From Ptiloglossa arizonensis (lineage: Eukaryota > Arthropoda > Insecta > Hymenoptera > Colletidae), in NCBI RefSeq assembly GCF_051014685.1, contig NW_027479429.1, positions 62,001 to 126,000 on the forward strand: a stretch of DNA of 64,000 nucleotides, written 5' to 3'. The notes beneath the pieces are model-generated. The model had not been told where the DNA came from. It ran no database searches and saw only the letters and a list, made by a program, of their open reading frames with translations. Made by a program: the position numbers and the translations under genes. Positions within the stretch are counted from its first letter, which is position 1. Every line of letters begins with the position of its first letter. Shown here piece after piece: positions 47,201 to 60,532 of this stretch.

Positions 47201-49913
47201 TGGAGCAGCAAAATTGCGAAAAATTTGTTGTCTTCTCAACCATTTCTAAGCTTCAAACTCTCATATCTCGCGAACGGATTGACCTAACCCAAAAATTCCT
47301 TTTGCATTTGAAAGTAGAAACTCGCCCGATTACAACGGTATGTGTATTTTTTCCCTAGGGCATTCTGGTTAAGCGTTTGGAGCAGCAGAATTGCGAAAAA
47401 TTTTTTGCCTTCTCAACCATTTCTTGGCTTCAAACTCCCATATCTCGCGAACGGATTGACTTAACCGAAAAATTCCTATTGCGTCTGAAAGTAGAAACTC
47501 GCCCGATTACAACGGTACCTGTATTTTTCACCTAGGCCATTCTGGTTAAGCGATTGGAGCAGCAGAATTGCGAAAAATTTTTTGCCTTCTCAACCATTTC
47601 TTGGCTTCAAACTCCCATATCTCGCGAACGGATACACCTAACCCAAAAATTCCTATTGCATTTGAATGTAGAGACTCGCCCGATTACAACGGTACGTGTA
47701 TTTTTCCCCTAGGCCATTCTGGTTAAGCGATTGGAGCAGCAGAAGTGCGAAAAATTTGTTGTCTTGCCAACCATTTCTTAGCTTCAAAGTCCCATATCTT
47801 GCGAACCGATTGACCTAACCCAAAAATTCCTATTTTAACTGAATGTAGAAACTCGCCGGATTACAACGGTATGTGTATTTTTCCCCTAGGCCATTCTGGT
47901 TAAGCAATTGGAGCAGCAGAATTGCGAAAAATTTGTTGTCTTGTCAACCATTTCTTAGCTTCAAAGTCCCATATCTCGCGAACGGATTGACCGAACCCAA
48001 AAATTCCTATTTTAACTGAATGTAGAAACTCGCCGGATTACAACGGTATGTGTATTTTTCCCTAGCCCATTCTGGTTAAGCGATTGGAGCAGCAGAATTG
48101 CGAAAAATTTTTTGCCTTCTCAACCATTTCTTGGCTTCAAACTCCCATATCTCGCGAACGGATTCACCTAACCCAAAAATTCCTATTGCATTTGAATGTA
48201 GAGACTCGCCCGATTACAACGGTACGTGCATTTTTCCCCTAGGCCACTCTGGTTAAGCGATTGGAGCAGCAGAAATGCGAAAAATTTGTTGTCTTGCCAA
48301 CCATTTCTTAGCTTCAAAGTCCCATATCTTGCGAACCGATTGACCTAACCCAAAAATTCCTGTTGCGTCTGAAAGTAGAAACTCGCCCGATTACAACGGT
48401 ATGTGTATTTTTTTCCTAGCCAATTCTGGTTAAGCGTTTGGTGCAGCGGAATTGCGAAAAATTTGATGTATTCTAAACCATTTCTTAGCTTCAAACTCCC
48501 ATATCTCGCGAACGGATTGACTTAACCGAAAAATTCCTATTGCGTCTGAAAGTAGAAACTCGCCCGATTACAACGGTACGTGTATTTTTCCCCTAGGCCA
48601 TTCTGGTTAAGCGATTGGAGCAGCAGAATTGCGAAAAATTTGTTGTCTTGTCAACCATTTCTTTGCTTCAAAGTCCCATATCTCGCGAAAGGATTGACCT
48701 AACCCAAAAATTCCTTATGCATCTGAAAGTAGAAACTCGCCCGATTACAACGGTATGTGTAGTTTTACCCTAGGGCATTCTGGTTAAGCGTTTGGAGCAG
48801 CAGAATTGCGAAAAATTTTTTGCCTTCTCAACCATTTCTTGGCTTCAAACTCCCATATCTCGCGAACGGATTGACGTAACCCAAAAATTCCTGTTGTAAC
48901 TGAAAGTAGAAACTCGCCCGATTACAACGGTATGTGTATTCTTTCCCTAGGCCATTCTGGTTAAGCTTTTGGAGCAGCAGATTTGCGAAAAATTTGTTGT
49001 CTTCTCAACCATTTCTTAGCTTCAAACTCTCATATCGCGCGAACGGATTGGCCTAACCCAAAAATTCCTATTGCATTTGAAAGTAGAAACTCGCCCGATT
49101 ACAACGGTATGTGTATTTTTTCCCTAGGGCATTCTGGTTAAGCGTTTGGAGCAGCAGAATTGCGAAAAATTTTTTGCCTTCTCAACCATTTCTTGTCTTC
49201 AAACCCCCATATCTCGCGAACGGATTGACCTAACCCAAAAATTCCTTATGCATCTGAAAGTAGAAACTCGCACGATTACAACGGTACGTGTATTTTTCCC
49301 CTAGGGCATTCTGGTTAAGCGATTTGAGCAGCAGAAGTGCGAAAAATTTGTTGTCTTGTCAACCATTTCTTAGCTTCAAGGTCCCATATCTCGCGAACGG
49401 ATTGACCGAACCCAAAAATTCCTATTGCATCTGAAAGTAGAAACTCGCCCGATTACAACGGTATGCGTATTTATTCCCTAGGCCATTCTGGTTAAGCGAT
49501 TGGAGCAGCAGATTTGCGAAAAATTTGTTGTCTTCTCAACCATTTCTTAGCTTCAAACTCTCATATCTCGCGAACGGATTGACCTAACCCAAAAATTCCT
49601 TTTGCATTTGAAAGTAGAAGCTCGCCCGATTACAACGGTATGTGTATTTTTTCCCTAGGGCATTCTGGTTAAGCGTTTGGAGCAGCAGAATTGCGAAAAA
49701 TTTTTTGCCTTCTCAACCATTTCTTGTCTTCAAACTCCCATATCTCGCGAACGGAATGACCTAACCCAAAAATTCCTATTGCATCTGAAAGTAGAAACTC
49801 GCCCGATTACAACGGTATGTGTATTTTTTCCCTAGGCCATTCTGGTTAAGCATTTCGAGCAGCAGAATTGTGAAAAATTTTTTGCCTTCTCTACCATTTC
49901 TTGGCTTCAAACT
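44252..49913 (+). repeat. Irregular, more diverged monomeric stretch
   Basis: About 32 monomers without a clear long HOR period. Many private changes occur: tctgaacgtag near 44,300, ttacagcgg near 44,678, ttcgggttaag near 44,708, gaattaagaaaa near 45,972, gcgatcgg near 46,032, ccctaagcc near 46,470, gatacacc near 47,631, cttgcgaaccg near 47,798, gatgtattc near 48,462 and gtagttttacc near 48,758. A five-unit step (884 bases, 885 minus one) links 47,121 with 48,005. HOR arrays usually have older, less homogenised stretches between active blocks, and this looks like one. Confidence 0.75.
47121..47190 (+). repeat. Diagnostic segment of a 176-bp monomer subfamily
   Basis: The segment combines cctattttaact, gaatgtag, ccggattac and tgtatttttccctagccc. 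The last element is one base shorter than the usual tttttcccctaggccc type. The same combination occurs near 48,005-48,075, 53,141-53,205 and 60,929-60,995, so the shorter monomer is inherited. A relative near 47,830 has ttttaact and ccggattac but keeps the full-length tail. Confidence 0.8.
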
Positions 49914-52900
49914 CCCATATCTCGCGAACGTATTGACATAACCCAAAAATTCCTTATGTATCTGAAAGTAGAAACTCGCCCGATTACAACGGTATGTGTA
50001 TTTTTTCCCTAAGGCATTCTGGTTAAGCGTTCGGAGCAGCAGAATTGCGAAAAATTTTTTGCCTTCTCAACCATTTCTTGTCTTCAAACTCCCATATCTC
50101 GCGAACGGATTGACCTAACCCAAAAATTCCTTATGCATCTGAAAGTAGAAACTCTCCCGATTACAACGGTACGTGTATTTTTACCCTAGGGCATACTGGT
50201 TAAGCGATTGGAGCAGCAGAATTGCGAAAAATTTGTTGTCTTGTCAACCATTTCTTAGCTTCAAAGTCCCATATCTCGCGAACGGATTGACCTAACCCAA
50301 AAATTCCTGTTGCGTCTGAAAGTAGAAACTCGCCCGATTACAACGGTATGTGTATTTTTTCCCTAGGCCATTCTGGTTAAGCGTTTGGAGCAGCAGAATT
50401 GCGAAAAATTTTTGGCCTTCTCAACCATTTCTTGGCTTCAAACTCCCATGTCTCGCGAACGGATTGACCTAACCCAAAAATTCCTTAGGCATCTGAAAGT
50501 GGAGACTCGCCCGATTACAACGGTATGCGTATTTTTTCCCTAGGCCATTCTGGTTAAGCGATTGGAGCAGCAGAAGTGCGAAAAATTTGTTGTCTTGTCA
50601 ACCATTTCTTAGCTTCAAAGTCCCATATCACGCGAACGGATTGACCGAACCCAAAAATTCCTATTGTATCTGAAAGTAGAAACTCGCCCGATTACAACGG
50701 TATGCGTATTTATTCCCTAGGCCATTCTGGTTAAGCGTTCGGAGCAGCAGAATTGCGAAAAATTTTTTGCCTTCTCAACCATTTCTTATCTTCAAACTCC
50801 CATATCTCGCGAACGGATTGACCTAACCCAAAAATTCCTTATGCATTTGAAAGTAGAAGCTCGCCCGATTACAACGGTATGGGTATTTTTTCCCTAGGGC
50901 ATTCTGGTTAAGCGTTTGGAGCAGCAGAATTGCGAAAAATTTTTTGCCTTCTCAACCATTTCTTGGTTTCAAACTCCCATATCTCGCGAACGGATTGACC
51001 TAACCCAAAAATTCCTTATGTATCTGAAAGTAGAAACTCGCCCGATTACAACGGTATGTGTATTTTTTCCCTAAGGCATTCTGGTTAAGTGTTAGGAGCA
51101 GCAGAATTGCGAAAAATTTTTTGCCTTCTCAACCATTTCTTGTCTTCAAACTCCCATATCTCGCGAACGGATTGACCTAACCCAAAAATTCCTTATGCAT
51201 CTGAAAGCAGGAACTCTCCCGATTACAACGGTACGTGTATTTTTCCCCTAGGGCATTCTGGTTAAGCGATTGGAGCAGCAGAATTGCGAAAAATTTGGTG
51301 TCTTGTCAACCATTTCTTAGCTTCAAGGCCCCATATCTCGCGAACGGATTGACCGAACCCAAAAATTCCTACTGCAACTGAAAGTAGAGACTCGCCCGAT
51401 TACAACGATATGCGTATTTTTTCCCTAGGCCATTCTGGTTAAGCGTTTGGAGCAGCAGATTTGCGAAAAATTTGTTGTCTTCTCAACCATTTCTTAGCTT
51501 CAAACTCTCATATCTCGCGAACGGATTGACCTAACCCAAAAATTCCTATTGCATTTGAAACTAGAAACTCGCCCGCTTACAACGGTATGTGTATTTTTTC
51601 CCTAGGCCATTCTGGTTAAGCGTTTGGAGCAGCAGAATTGCGAAAAATTTTTTGCCTTCTCAACCATTTCTTGGCTTCAAACTCCCATATCACGCGAACG
51701 GATTGACGTAACCCAAAAATTCCTGTTGCGTCTGAAAGTAGAAACTCGCCCGATTACAACGGTATGTGTATTTTTTCCCTAAGGCATTCTGGTTAAGCGA
51801 TTGGAGCAGCAGAAGTGCGAAAAATTTGTTGTCTTGTCAACCATTTCTTAGCTTCAAAGTCCCATATCTCGCGAACGGATTGACCGAACCCAAAAATTCC
51901 TATTGTATCTGAAAGTAGAATCTCGCCCGATTACAACGGTATGCGTATTTATTCCCTAGGCCATTCTGGTTAAGCGTTTGGAGCAGCAGATTTGCGAAAT
52001 ATTTGTTGTCTTCTCAACCATTTCTTAGCTTCAAACTATCATATCTCGCGAACGGATTGACCTAACCCAAAAATTCCTTTTGCATTTGAAAGTGGAAACT
52101 CGCCCGATTATAACGGTATGTGTATTTTTTCCCTAGGGCATTCTGGTTAAGCGTTTGGAGCAGCAGAATTGCGAAAAATTTTTTGCCTTCTCAACCATTT
52201 CTTGGCTTCAAACTCCCATATCTCGCGAACGGATTGACCTAACCCAAAAATTCCTTATGTATCTGAAAGTAGAAACTCGCCCGATTACAAAGGTATGTGT
52301 ATTTTTTCCCTAAGGCATTCTGGTTAAGCGTTCGGAGCAGCAGAATTGCGAAAAATTTTTTGCCTTCTCAACCATTTCTTGTCTTCAAACTCCCATATCT
52401 CGTGAACGGTTTGAACTAACCCAAAAATTCCTTATGCATCTGAAAGTAGAACCTCACCCGATTACATCGGTACGTGTATTTTTCCCCTAGGGCATTCTGG
52501 TTAAGCGATCGGTGCAGCAGAAGTGCGAAAAATTTTTTGCCATCTCAACCATTTCTTGGCTTCAAACTCCCATGTCTCGCGAACGGATTGACCTAACCCA
52601 AAAATTCCTTATGCATCTGAAAGTAGAAACTCGCCCTGTTACAACGGTTCGTGTATTTTTCCCCTAGGGCATTCTGGTTAAGCGATTTGAGCAGCAGAAG
52701 TGCGAAAAATTTGTTGTCTTGTCAACCATTTCTTAGCTTCAAGGTCCCATATCTCGCGAACGGATTGACCGAACCCAAAAATTCCTATTGTAACTGAATG
52801 TAGAGACTCGCCCGATTACAACGGTATGCGTATTTTTTCCCTAGGCCATTCTGGTTAAGCGTTTGGAGCAGCAGATTTGCGAAAAATTTGTTGTCTTCTC

Positions 52901-53099
52901 AACCATTTCTTAGCTTCAAACTCTCATATCTCGCGAACAGATTGACCTAACCCAAAAATTCCTATTGCATTTGAAAGTAGAAACTCGCCCGATTACAACG
53001 GTATGTGTATTTTTTCCCTAGGCCATTCTGGTTAAGCGTTTGGAGCAGCAGAATTGCGAAAAATTTTTTGCCTTCTCAACCATTTCTTGGCTTCAAACT
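49914..53099 (+). repeat. 21/22-monomer HOR block, copy 1
   Basis: Core markers in order: cgaacgtattgac, tctcccg, cccatgtctcgcg/cttaggcat, tatcacgcg, tatgggtattt (50,879), gtgttagg, gaaagcagg, cctactgcaact with acgatatg, gaaactag with cccgctt, gacgtaaccc, gaatctcg, gtggaaactc with tataacgg, E, ctcgtgaacggtttgaac, cccatgtct with ccctgttac, gtaactgaatg, gaacagattg. Private changes against copy 2 include acaaagg (52,288), acatcgg (52,463) and gccatctc (52,541). Confidence 0.85.
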
Positions 53100-53806
53100 C
53101 CCATATCTCGCGAACTGATTGACCGAACCCAAAAATTCCTATTTTAACTGAATGTAGAAACTCGCCGGATTACAACGGTATGTGTATTTTTCCCTAGCCC
53201 ATTCTGGTTAAGCGATTGGAGCAGCAGAATTGCGAAAAATTTTTTGCCTTCTCAACCATTTCTTGGCTTCAAACTCCCATATCTCGCGAACGGATTCACC
53301 TAACCCAAAAATTCCTATTGCATTTGAATGTAGAGACTCGCCCGATTACAACGGTACGTGTACTTTTCCCCTAGGCCATTCTGGTTAAGCTTTTGGAGCA
53401 GCAGATTTGCGAAAAATTTGTTGTCTTCTCAACCATTTCTTAGCTTCAAACTCTCATATCGCGCGAACGGATTGGCCTAACCCAAAAATTCCTATTGCAT
53501 TTGAAAGTAGAAAGTCGCCCGATTACAACGGTATGTGTATTTTTTCCCTAGGGCATTCTGGTTAAGCGTTTGGAGCAGCAGAATTGCGAAAAATTTTTTG
53601 CCTTCTCAACCATTTCTTGTCTTCAAACCCCCATATCTCGCGAACGGATTGACCTAACCCAAAAATTCCTTTTGCATTTGAAAGTAGAAGCTCGCCCGAT
53701 TACAACGGTATGTGTATTTTTTCCCTAGGGCATTCTGGTTAAGCGTTTGGAGCAGCAGAATTGCGAAAAATTTTTTGCCTTCTCAACCATTTCTTGGCTT
53801 CAAACT
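53100..53806 (+). repeat. Four linker monomers between HOR copies 1 and 2
   Basis: Units: aactgattgaccg with ttttaact and ccggattac (176-bp subfamily), gattcacc/gaatgtag with tgtacttttcccc, gcgcgaacggattggcc, and an aagctcg unit. They match units scattered in 47-49.7 kb rather than the HOR core, so the spacer was drawn from the diverged stretch. The equivalent spacer between copies 2 and 3 (56,639-57,523) has a different composition. Confidence 0.75.
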
Positions 53807-56638
53807 CCCATATCTCGCGAACGTATTGACCTAACCCAAAAATTCCTTATGTATCTGAAAGTAGAAACTCGCCCGATTACAACGGTACGTGTATTTTTAC
53901 CCTAGGGCATTCTGGTTAAGCGATTGGAGCAGCAGAATTGCGAAAAATTTGTTGTCTTGTCAACCATTTCTTAGCTTCAAAGTCCCATATCTCGCGAACG
54001 GATTGACCTAACCCAAAAATTCCTGTTGCGTCTGAAAGTAGAAACTCGCCCGATTACAACGGTATGTGTATTTTTTCCCTAGGCCATTCTGGTTAAGCGT
54101 TTGGAGCAGCAGAATTGCGAAAAATTTTTGGCCTTCTCAACCATTTCTTGGCTTCAAACTCCCATGTCTCGCGAACGGATTGACCTAACCCAAAAATTCC
54201 TTAGGCATCTGAAAGTAGAGACTCGCCCGATTACAACGGTATGCGTATTTTTTCCCTAGGCCATTCTGGTTAAGCGATTGGAGCAGCAGAAGTGCGAAAA
54301 ATTTGTTGTCTTGTCAACCATTTCTTAGCTTCAAAGTCCCATATCACGCGAACGGATTGACCGAACCCAAAAATTCCTATTGTATCTGAAAGTAGAAACT
54401 CGCCCGATTACAACGGTATGCGTATTTATTCCCTAGGCCATTCTGGTTAAGCGTTCGGAGCAGCAGAATTGCGAAAAATTTTTTGCCTTCTCAACCATTT
54501 CTTATCTTCAAACTCCCATATCTCGCGAACGGATTGACCTAACCCAAAAATTCCTTATGCATTTGAAAGTAGAAGCTCGCCCGATTACAACGGTATGGGT
54601 ATTTTTTCCCTAGGGCATTCTGGTTAAGCGTTTGGAGCAGCAGAATTGCGAAAAATTTTTTGCCTTCTCAACCATTTCTTGGTTTCAAACTCCCATATCT
54701 CGCGAACGGATTGACCTAACCCAAAAATTCCTTATGTATCTGAAAGTAGAAACTCGCCCGATTACAACGGTATGTGTATTTTTTCCCTAAGGCATTCTGG
54801 TTAAGTGTTAGGAGCAGCAGAATTGCGAAAAATTTTTTGCCTTCTCAACCATTTCTTGTCTTCAAACTCCCATATCTCGCGAACGGATTGACCTAACCCA
54901 AAAATTCCTTATGCATCTGAAAGCAGGAACTCTCCCGATTACAACGGTACGTGTATTTTTCCCCTAGGGCATTCTGGTTAAGCGATTGGAGCAGCAGAAT
55001 TGCGAAAAATTTGGTGTCTTGTCAACCATTTCTTAGCTTCAAGGCCCCATATCTCGCGAACGGATTGACCGAACCCAAAAATTCCTACTGCAACTGAAAG
55101 TAGAGACTCGCCCGATTACAACGATATGCGTATTTTTTCCCTAGGCCATTCTGGTTAAGCGTTTGGAGCAGCAGATTTGCGAAAAATTTGTTGTCTTCTC
55201 AACTATTTCTTAGCTTCAAACTCTCATATCTCGCGAACGGATTGACCTAACCCAAAAATTCCTATTGCATTTGAAACTAGAAACTCGCCCGCTTACAACG
55301 GTATGTGTATTTTTTCCCTAGGCCATTCTGGTTAAGCGTTTGGAGCAGCAGAATTGCGAAAAATTTTTTGCCTTCTCAACCATTTCTTGGCTTCAAACTC
55401 CCATATCTCGCGAACGGATTGACGTAACCCAAAAATTCCTGTTGCGTCTGAAAGTAGAAACTCGCCCGATTACAACGGTATGTGTATTTTTTCCCTAAGG
55501 CATTCTGGTTAAGCGATTGGAGCAGCAGAAGTGCGAAAAATTTGTTGTCTTGTCAACCATTTCTTAGCTTCAAAGTCCCATATCTCGCGAACGGATTGAC
55601 CGAACCCAAAAATTCCTATTGTATCTGAAAGTAGAATCTCGCCCGATTACAACGGTATGCGTATTCATTCCCTAGGCCATTCTGGTTAAGCGTTTGGAGC
55701 AGCAGATTTGCGAAATATTTGTTGTCTTCTCAACCATTTCTTAGCTTCAAACTCTCATATCTCGCGAACGGATTGACCTAACCCAAAAATTCCTTTTGCA
55801 TTTGAAAGTGGAAACTCGCCCGATTATAACGGTATGTGTATTTTTTCCCTAGGGCATTCTGGTTAAGCGTTTGGAGCAGCAGAATTGCGAAAAATTTTTT
55901 GCCTTCTCAACCATTTCTTGGCTTCAAACTCCCATATCTCGCGAACGGATTGACCTAACCCAAAAATTCCTTATGTATCTGAAAGTAGAAACTCGCCCGA
56001 TTACAACGGTATGTGTATTTTTTCCCTAAGGCATTCTGGTTAAGCGTTCGGAGCAGCAGAATTGCGAAAAATTTTTTGCCTTCTCAACCATTTCTTGTCT
56101 TCAAACTCCCATATCTCGTGAACGGTTTGAACTAACCCAAAAATTCCTTATGCATCTGAAAGTAGAACCTCACCCGATTACAACGGTACGTGTATTTTTC
56201 CCCTAGGGCATTCTGGTTAAGCGATTGGTGCAGCAGAAGTGCGAAAAATTTTTTGCCTTCTCAACCATTTCTTGGCTTCAAACTCCCATGTCTCGCGAAC
56301 GGATTGACCTAACCCAAAAATTCCTTATGCATCTGAAAGTAGAAACTCGCCCTGTTACAACGGTTCGTGTATTTTTCCCCTAGGGCATTCTGGTTAAGCG
56401 ATTTGAGCAGCAGAAGTGCGAAAAATTTGTTGTCTTGTCAACCATTTCTTAGCTTCAAGGTCCCATATCTCGCGAACGGATTGACCGAACCCAAAAATTC
56501 CTATTGTAACTGAATGTAGAGACTCGCCCGATTACAACGGTATGCGTATTTTTTCCCTAGGCCATTCTGGTTAAGCGTTTGGTGCAGCAGAATTGCGAAA
56601 GATTTGTTGTCTTCTAAACCATTTCTTAGCTTCAAACT
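53807..56638 (+). repeat. 21/22-monomer HOR block, copy 2
   Basis: Sixteen units. The first (53,807) is a hybrid: cgaacgtattgacc and cttatgtatct from one parent unit, ggtacgtgtatttttaccc from the next, so one monomer was lost here relative to copy 1. The rest follows copy 1 at a 21-monomer step (50,881 to 54,597). Few differences were seen, for example aactatttc near 55,203 and gtattcattcc near 55,664. Similarity ends near 56,570, where the last tail changes to tgcagcag with gaaagatttg. Confidence 0.85.
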
Positions 56639-57523
56639 CCCATATCTCGCGAACGGATTGACTTAACCGAATAATTCCTATTGCGTCTGAAAGTAGAAAC
56701 TCGCCCGATTACAACGGTACGTGTATTTTTCCCCTAGGCCATTCTGGTTAAGCGATTGGAGCAGCAGAAGTGCGAAAAATTTGTTGTCTTGTCAACCATT
56801 TCTTAGCTTCAAGGTCCCATATCTCGCAAACGGATTGACCGAACCCAAAAATTCCTATTGTAACTGAAAGTAGAAACTCGCCCGATTACAACGGTATGTG
56901 TATTTTTTCCCTAGGCCATTCTGGTTAAGCTTTTGGAGCAGCAGATTTGCGAAAAATTTGTTGTCTTCTCAACCATTTCTTAGCTTCAAACTCTCATATC
57001 GCGCGAACGGATTGGCCTAACCCAAAAATTCCTATTGCATTTGAAAGTAGAAACTCGCCCGATTACAACGGTATGTGTATTTTTTCCCTAGGGCATTCTG
57101 GTTAAGCGTTTGGAGCAGCAGAATTGCGAAAAATTTTTTGCCTTCTCAACCATTTCTTGTCTTCAAACCCCCATATCTCGCGAACGGATTGACCTAACCC
57201 AAAAATTCCTTATGCATCTGAAAGTAGAAACTCGCACGATTACAACGGTACGTGTATTTTTCCCCTAGGGCATTCTGGTTAAGCGATTTGAGCAGCAGAA
57301 GTGCGAAAAATTTGTTGTCTTGTCAACCATTTCTTAGCTTCAAGGTCCCATATCTCGCGAACGGATTGACCGAACCCAAAAATTCCTATTGTATCTGAAA
57401 GTAGAAACTCGCCCGATTACAACGGTATGCGTATTTATTCCCTAGGCCATTCTGGTTAAGCGTTTGGAGCAGCAGATTTGCGAAAAATTTTTTGCCTTCT
57501 CAACCATTTCTTGGCTTCAAACT
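56639..57523 (+). repeat. Five linker monomers between HOR copies 2 and 3
   Basis: Units: gacttaaccg with a private ataattcc, tcgcaaacgg with gtaact and a taagctttt tail, gcgcgaacggattggcc, a cttatgcatct unit with cacgattac, and C. The order of the last four resembles 48,865-49,560. Confidence 0.7.
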
Positions 57524-60500
57524 CCCATATCTCGCGAACGGATTGACCTAACCCAAAAATTCCTTATGTATCTGAAAGTAGAAACTCGCCCGATTACAAC
57601 GGTATGTGTATTTTTTTCCCTAAGGGCATTCTGGTTAAGCGTTCGGAGCAGCAGAATTGCGAAAAATTTTTTGCCTTCTCAACCATTTCTTGTCTTCAAA
57701 CTCCCATATCTCGCGAACGGATTGACCTAACCCAAAAATTCCTTATGCATCTGAAAGTAGAATCTCTCCCGATTACAACGGTACGTGTATTTTTACCCTA
57801 GGGCATTCTGGTTAAGCGATTGGAGCAGCAGAATTGCGAAAAATTTGTTGTCTTGTCAACCATTTCTTAGCTTCAAAGTCCCATATCTCGCGAACGGATT
57901 GACCTAACCCAAAAATTCCTGTTGCGTCTGAAAGTAGAAACTCGCCCGATTACAACGGTATGTGTATTTTTTTCCCTAGGCCATTCTGGTTAAGCGTTTG
58001 GAGCAGCAGAATTGCGAAAAATTTTTGGCCTTCTCAACCATTTCTTGGCTTCAAACTCCCATGTCTCGCGAACGGATTGACCTAACCCAAAAATTCCTTA
58101 GGCATCTGAAAGTAGAGACTCGCCCGATTACAACGGTATGCGTATTTTTTCCCTAGGCCATTCTGGTTAAGCGATTGGAGCAGCAGAAGTGCGAAAAATT
58201 TGTTGTCTTGTCAACCATTTCTTAGCTTCAAAGTCCCATATCACGCGAACGGATTGACCGAACCCAAAAATTCCTATTGTATCTGAAAGTAGAAACTCGC
58301 CCGATTACAACGGTATGCGTATTTATTCCCTAGGCCATTCTGGTTAAGCGTTCGGAGCAGCAGAATTGCGAAAAATTTTTTGCCTTCTCAACCATTTCTT
58401 ATCTTCAAACTCCCATATCTCGCGAACGGATTGACCTAACCCAAAAATTCCTTATGCATTTGAAAGTAGAAGCTCGCCCGATTACAACGGTATGGGTATT
58501 TTTTCCCTAGGGCATTCTGGTTAAGCGTTTGGAGCAGCAGAATTGCGAAAAATTTTTTGCCTTCTCAACCATTTCTTGGTTTCAAACTCCCATATCTCGC
58601 GAACGGATTGACCTAACCCAAAAATTCCTTATGTATCTGAAAGTAGAAACTCGCCCGATTACAACGGTATGTGTATTTTTTCCCTAAGGCATTCTGGTTA
58701 AGTGTTAGGAGCAGCAGAATTGCGAAAAATTTTTTGCCTTCTCAACCATTTCTTGTCTTCAAACTCCCATATCTCGCGAACGGATTGACCTAACCCAAAA
58801 ATTCCTTATGCATCTGAAAGCAGGAACTCTCCCGATTACAACGGTACGTGTATTTTTCCCCTAGGGCATTCTGCTTAAGCGATTGGAGCAGCAGAATTGC
58901 GAAAAATTTGTTGTCTTGTCAACCATTTCTTAGCTTCAAGGTCCCATATCTCGCGAACGGATTGACCGAACCCAAAAATTCCTACTGCAACTGAAAGTAG
59001 AGACTCGCCCGATTACAACGATATGCGTATTTTTTCCCTAGGCCATTCTGGTTAAGCGTTTGGAGCAGCAGATTTGCGAAAATTTGTTGTCTTCTCAACC
59101 ATTTCTTAGCTTCAAACTCTCATATCTCGCGAACGGATTGACCTGACCCAAAAATTCCTATTGCATTTGAAAGTAGAAACTCGCCCGCTTACAACGGTAT
59201 GTGTATTTTTTCCCTAGGCCATTCTGGTTAAGCGTTTGGAGCAGCAGAATTGCGAAAAATTTTTTGCCTTCTCAACCATTTCTTGGCTTCAAACTCCCAT
59301 ATCTCGCGAACGGATTGACGTAACCCAAAAATTCCTGTTGCGTCTGAAAGTAGAAACTCGCCCGATTACAACGGTATGTGTATTTTTTCCCTAAGGCATT
59401 CTGGTTAAGCGATTGGAGCAGCAGAAGTGCGAAAAATTTGTTGTCTTGTCAACCATTTCTTAGCTTCAAAGTCCCATATCTCGCGAACGGATTGACCGAA
59501 CCCAAAAATTCCTATTGTATCTGAAAGTAGAATCTCGCCCGATTACAACGGTATGCGTATTTATTCCCTAGGCCATTCTGGTTAAGCGTTTGGAGCAGCA
59601 GATTGCGAAATATTTGTTGTCTTCTCAACCATTTCTTAGCTTCAAACTCTCATATCTCGCGAACGGATTGACCTAACCCAAAAATTCCTTTTGCATTTGA
59701 AAGTGGAAACTCGCCCGATTACAACGGTATGTGTATTTTTTCCTAAGGCATTCTGGTTAAGCGTTCGGAGCAGCAGAATTGCGAAAAATTTTTTGCCTTC
59801 TCAACCATTTCTTGTCTTCAAACTCCCATATCTCGTGAACGGTTTGAACTAACCCAAAAATTCCTTATGCATCTGAAAGTAGAACCTCACCCGATTACAA
59901 CGGTACGTGTATTTTTCCCCTAGGGCATTCTGGTTAAGCGATTGGTGCAGCAGAAGTGCGAAAAATTTTTTGCCTTCTCAACCATTTCTTGGCTTCAAAC
60001 TCCCATGTCTCGCGAACGGATTGACCTAACCCAAAAATTCCTTATGCATCTGAAAGTAGAAACTCGCCCTGTTACAACGGTTCGTGTATTTTTCCCCTAG
60101 GGCATTCTGGTTAAGCGATTTGAGCAGCAGAAGTGCGAAAAATTTGTTGTCTTGTCAACCATTTCTTAGCTTCAAGGTCCCATATCTCGCGAACGGATTG
60201 ACCGAACCCAAAAATTCCTATTGTAACTGAATGTAGAGACTCGCCCGATTACAACGGTATGCGTATTTTTTCCCTAGGCCATTCTGGTTAAGCGTTTGGA
60301 GCAGCAGATTTGCGAAAAATTTGTTGTCTTCTCAACCATTTCTTAGCTTCAAACTCTCATATCTCGCGAACAGATTGACCTAACCCAAAAATTCCTATTG
60401 CATTTGAAAGTAGAAACTCGCCCGATTACAACGGTATGTGTATTTTTTCCCTAGGGCATTCTGGTTAAGCGTTTGGAGCAGCAGAATTGCGAAAAATTTT

Positions 60501-60532
60501 TTGCCTTCTCAACCATTTCTTGGCTTCAAACT
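57524..60532 (+). repeat. 21/22-monomer HOR block, copy 3
   Basis: Same core order as copies 1 and 2. The step from copy 2 is 22 monomers plus 3 bases at tatgggtattt (54,595 to 58,492) and exactly 21 monomers (3,717 bp) at ctcgtgaacgg (56,118 to 59,835). The change is caused by loss of one monomer at 59,64x-59,82x, where the gtggaaactc front is joined to an E tail. Small indels lie at about 57,612, 57,967, 59,083, 59,604 and 59,741. Confidence 0.85.
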
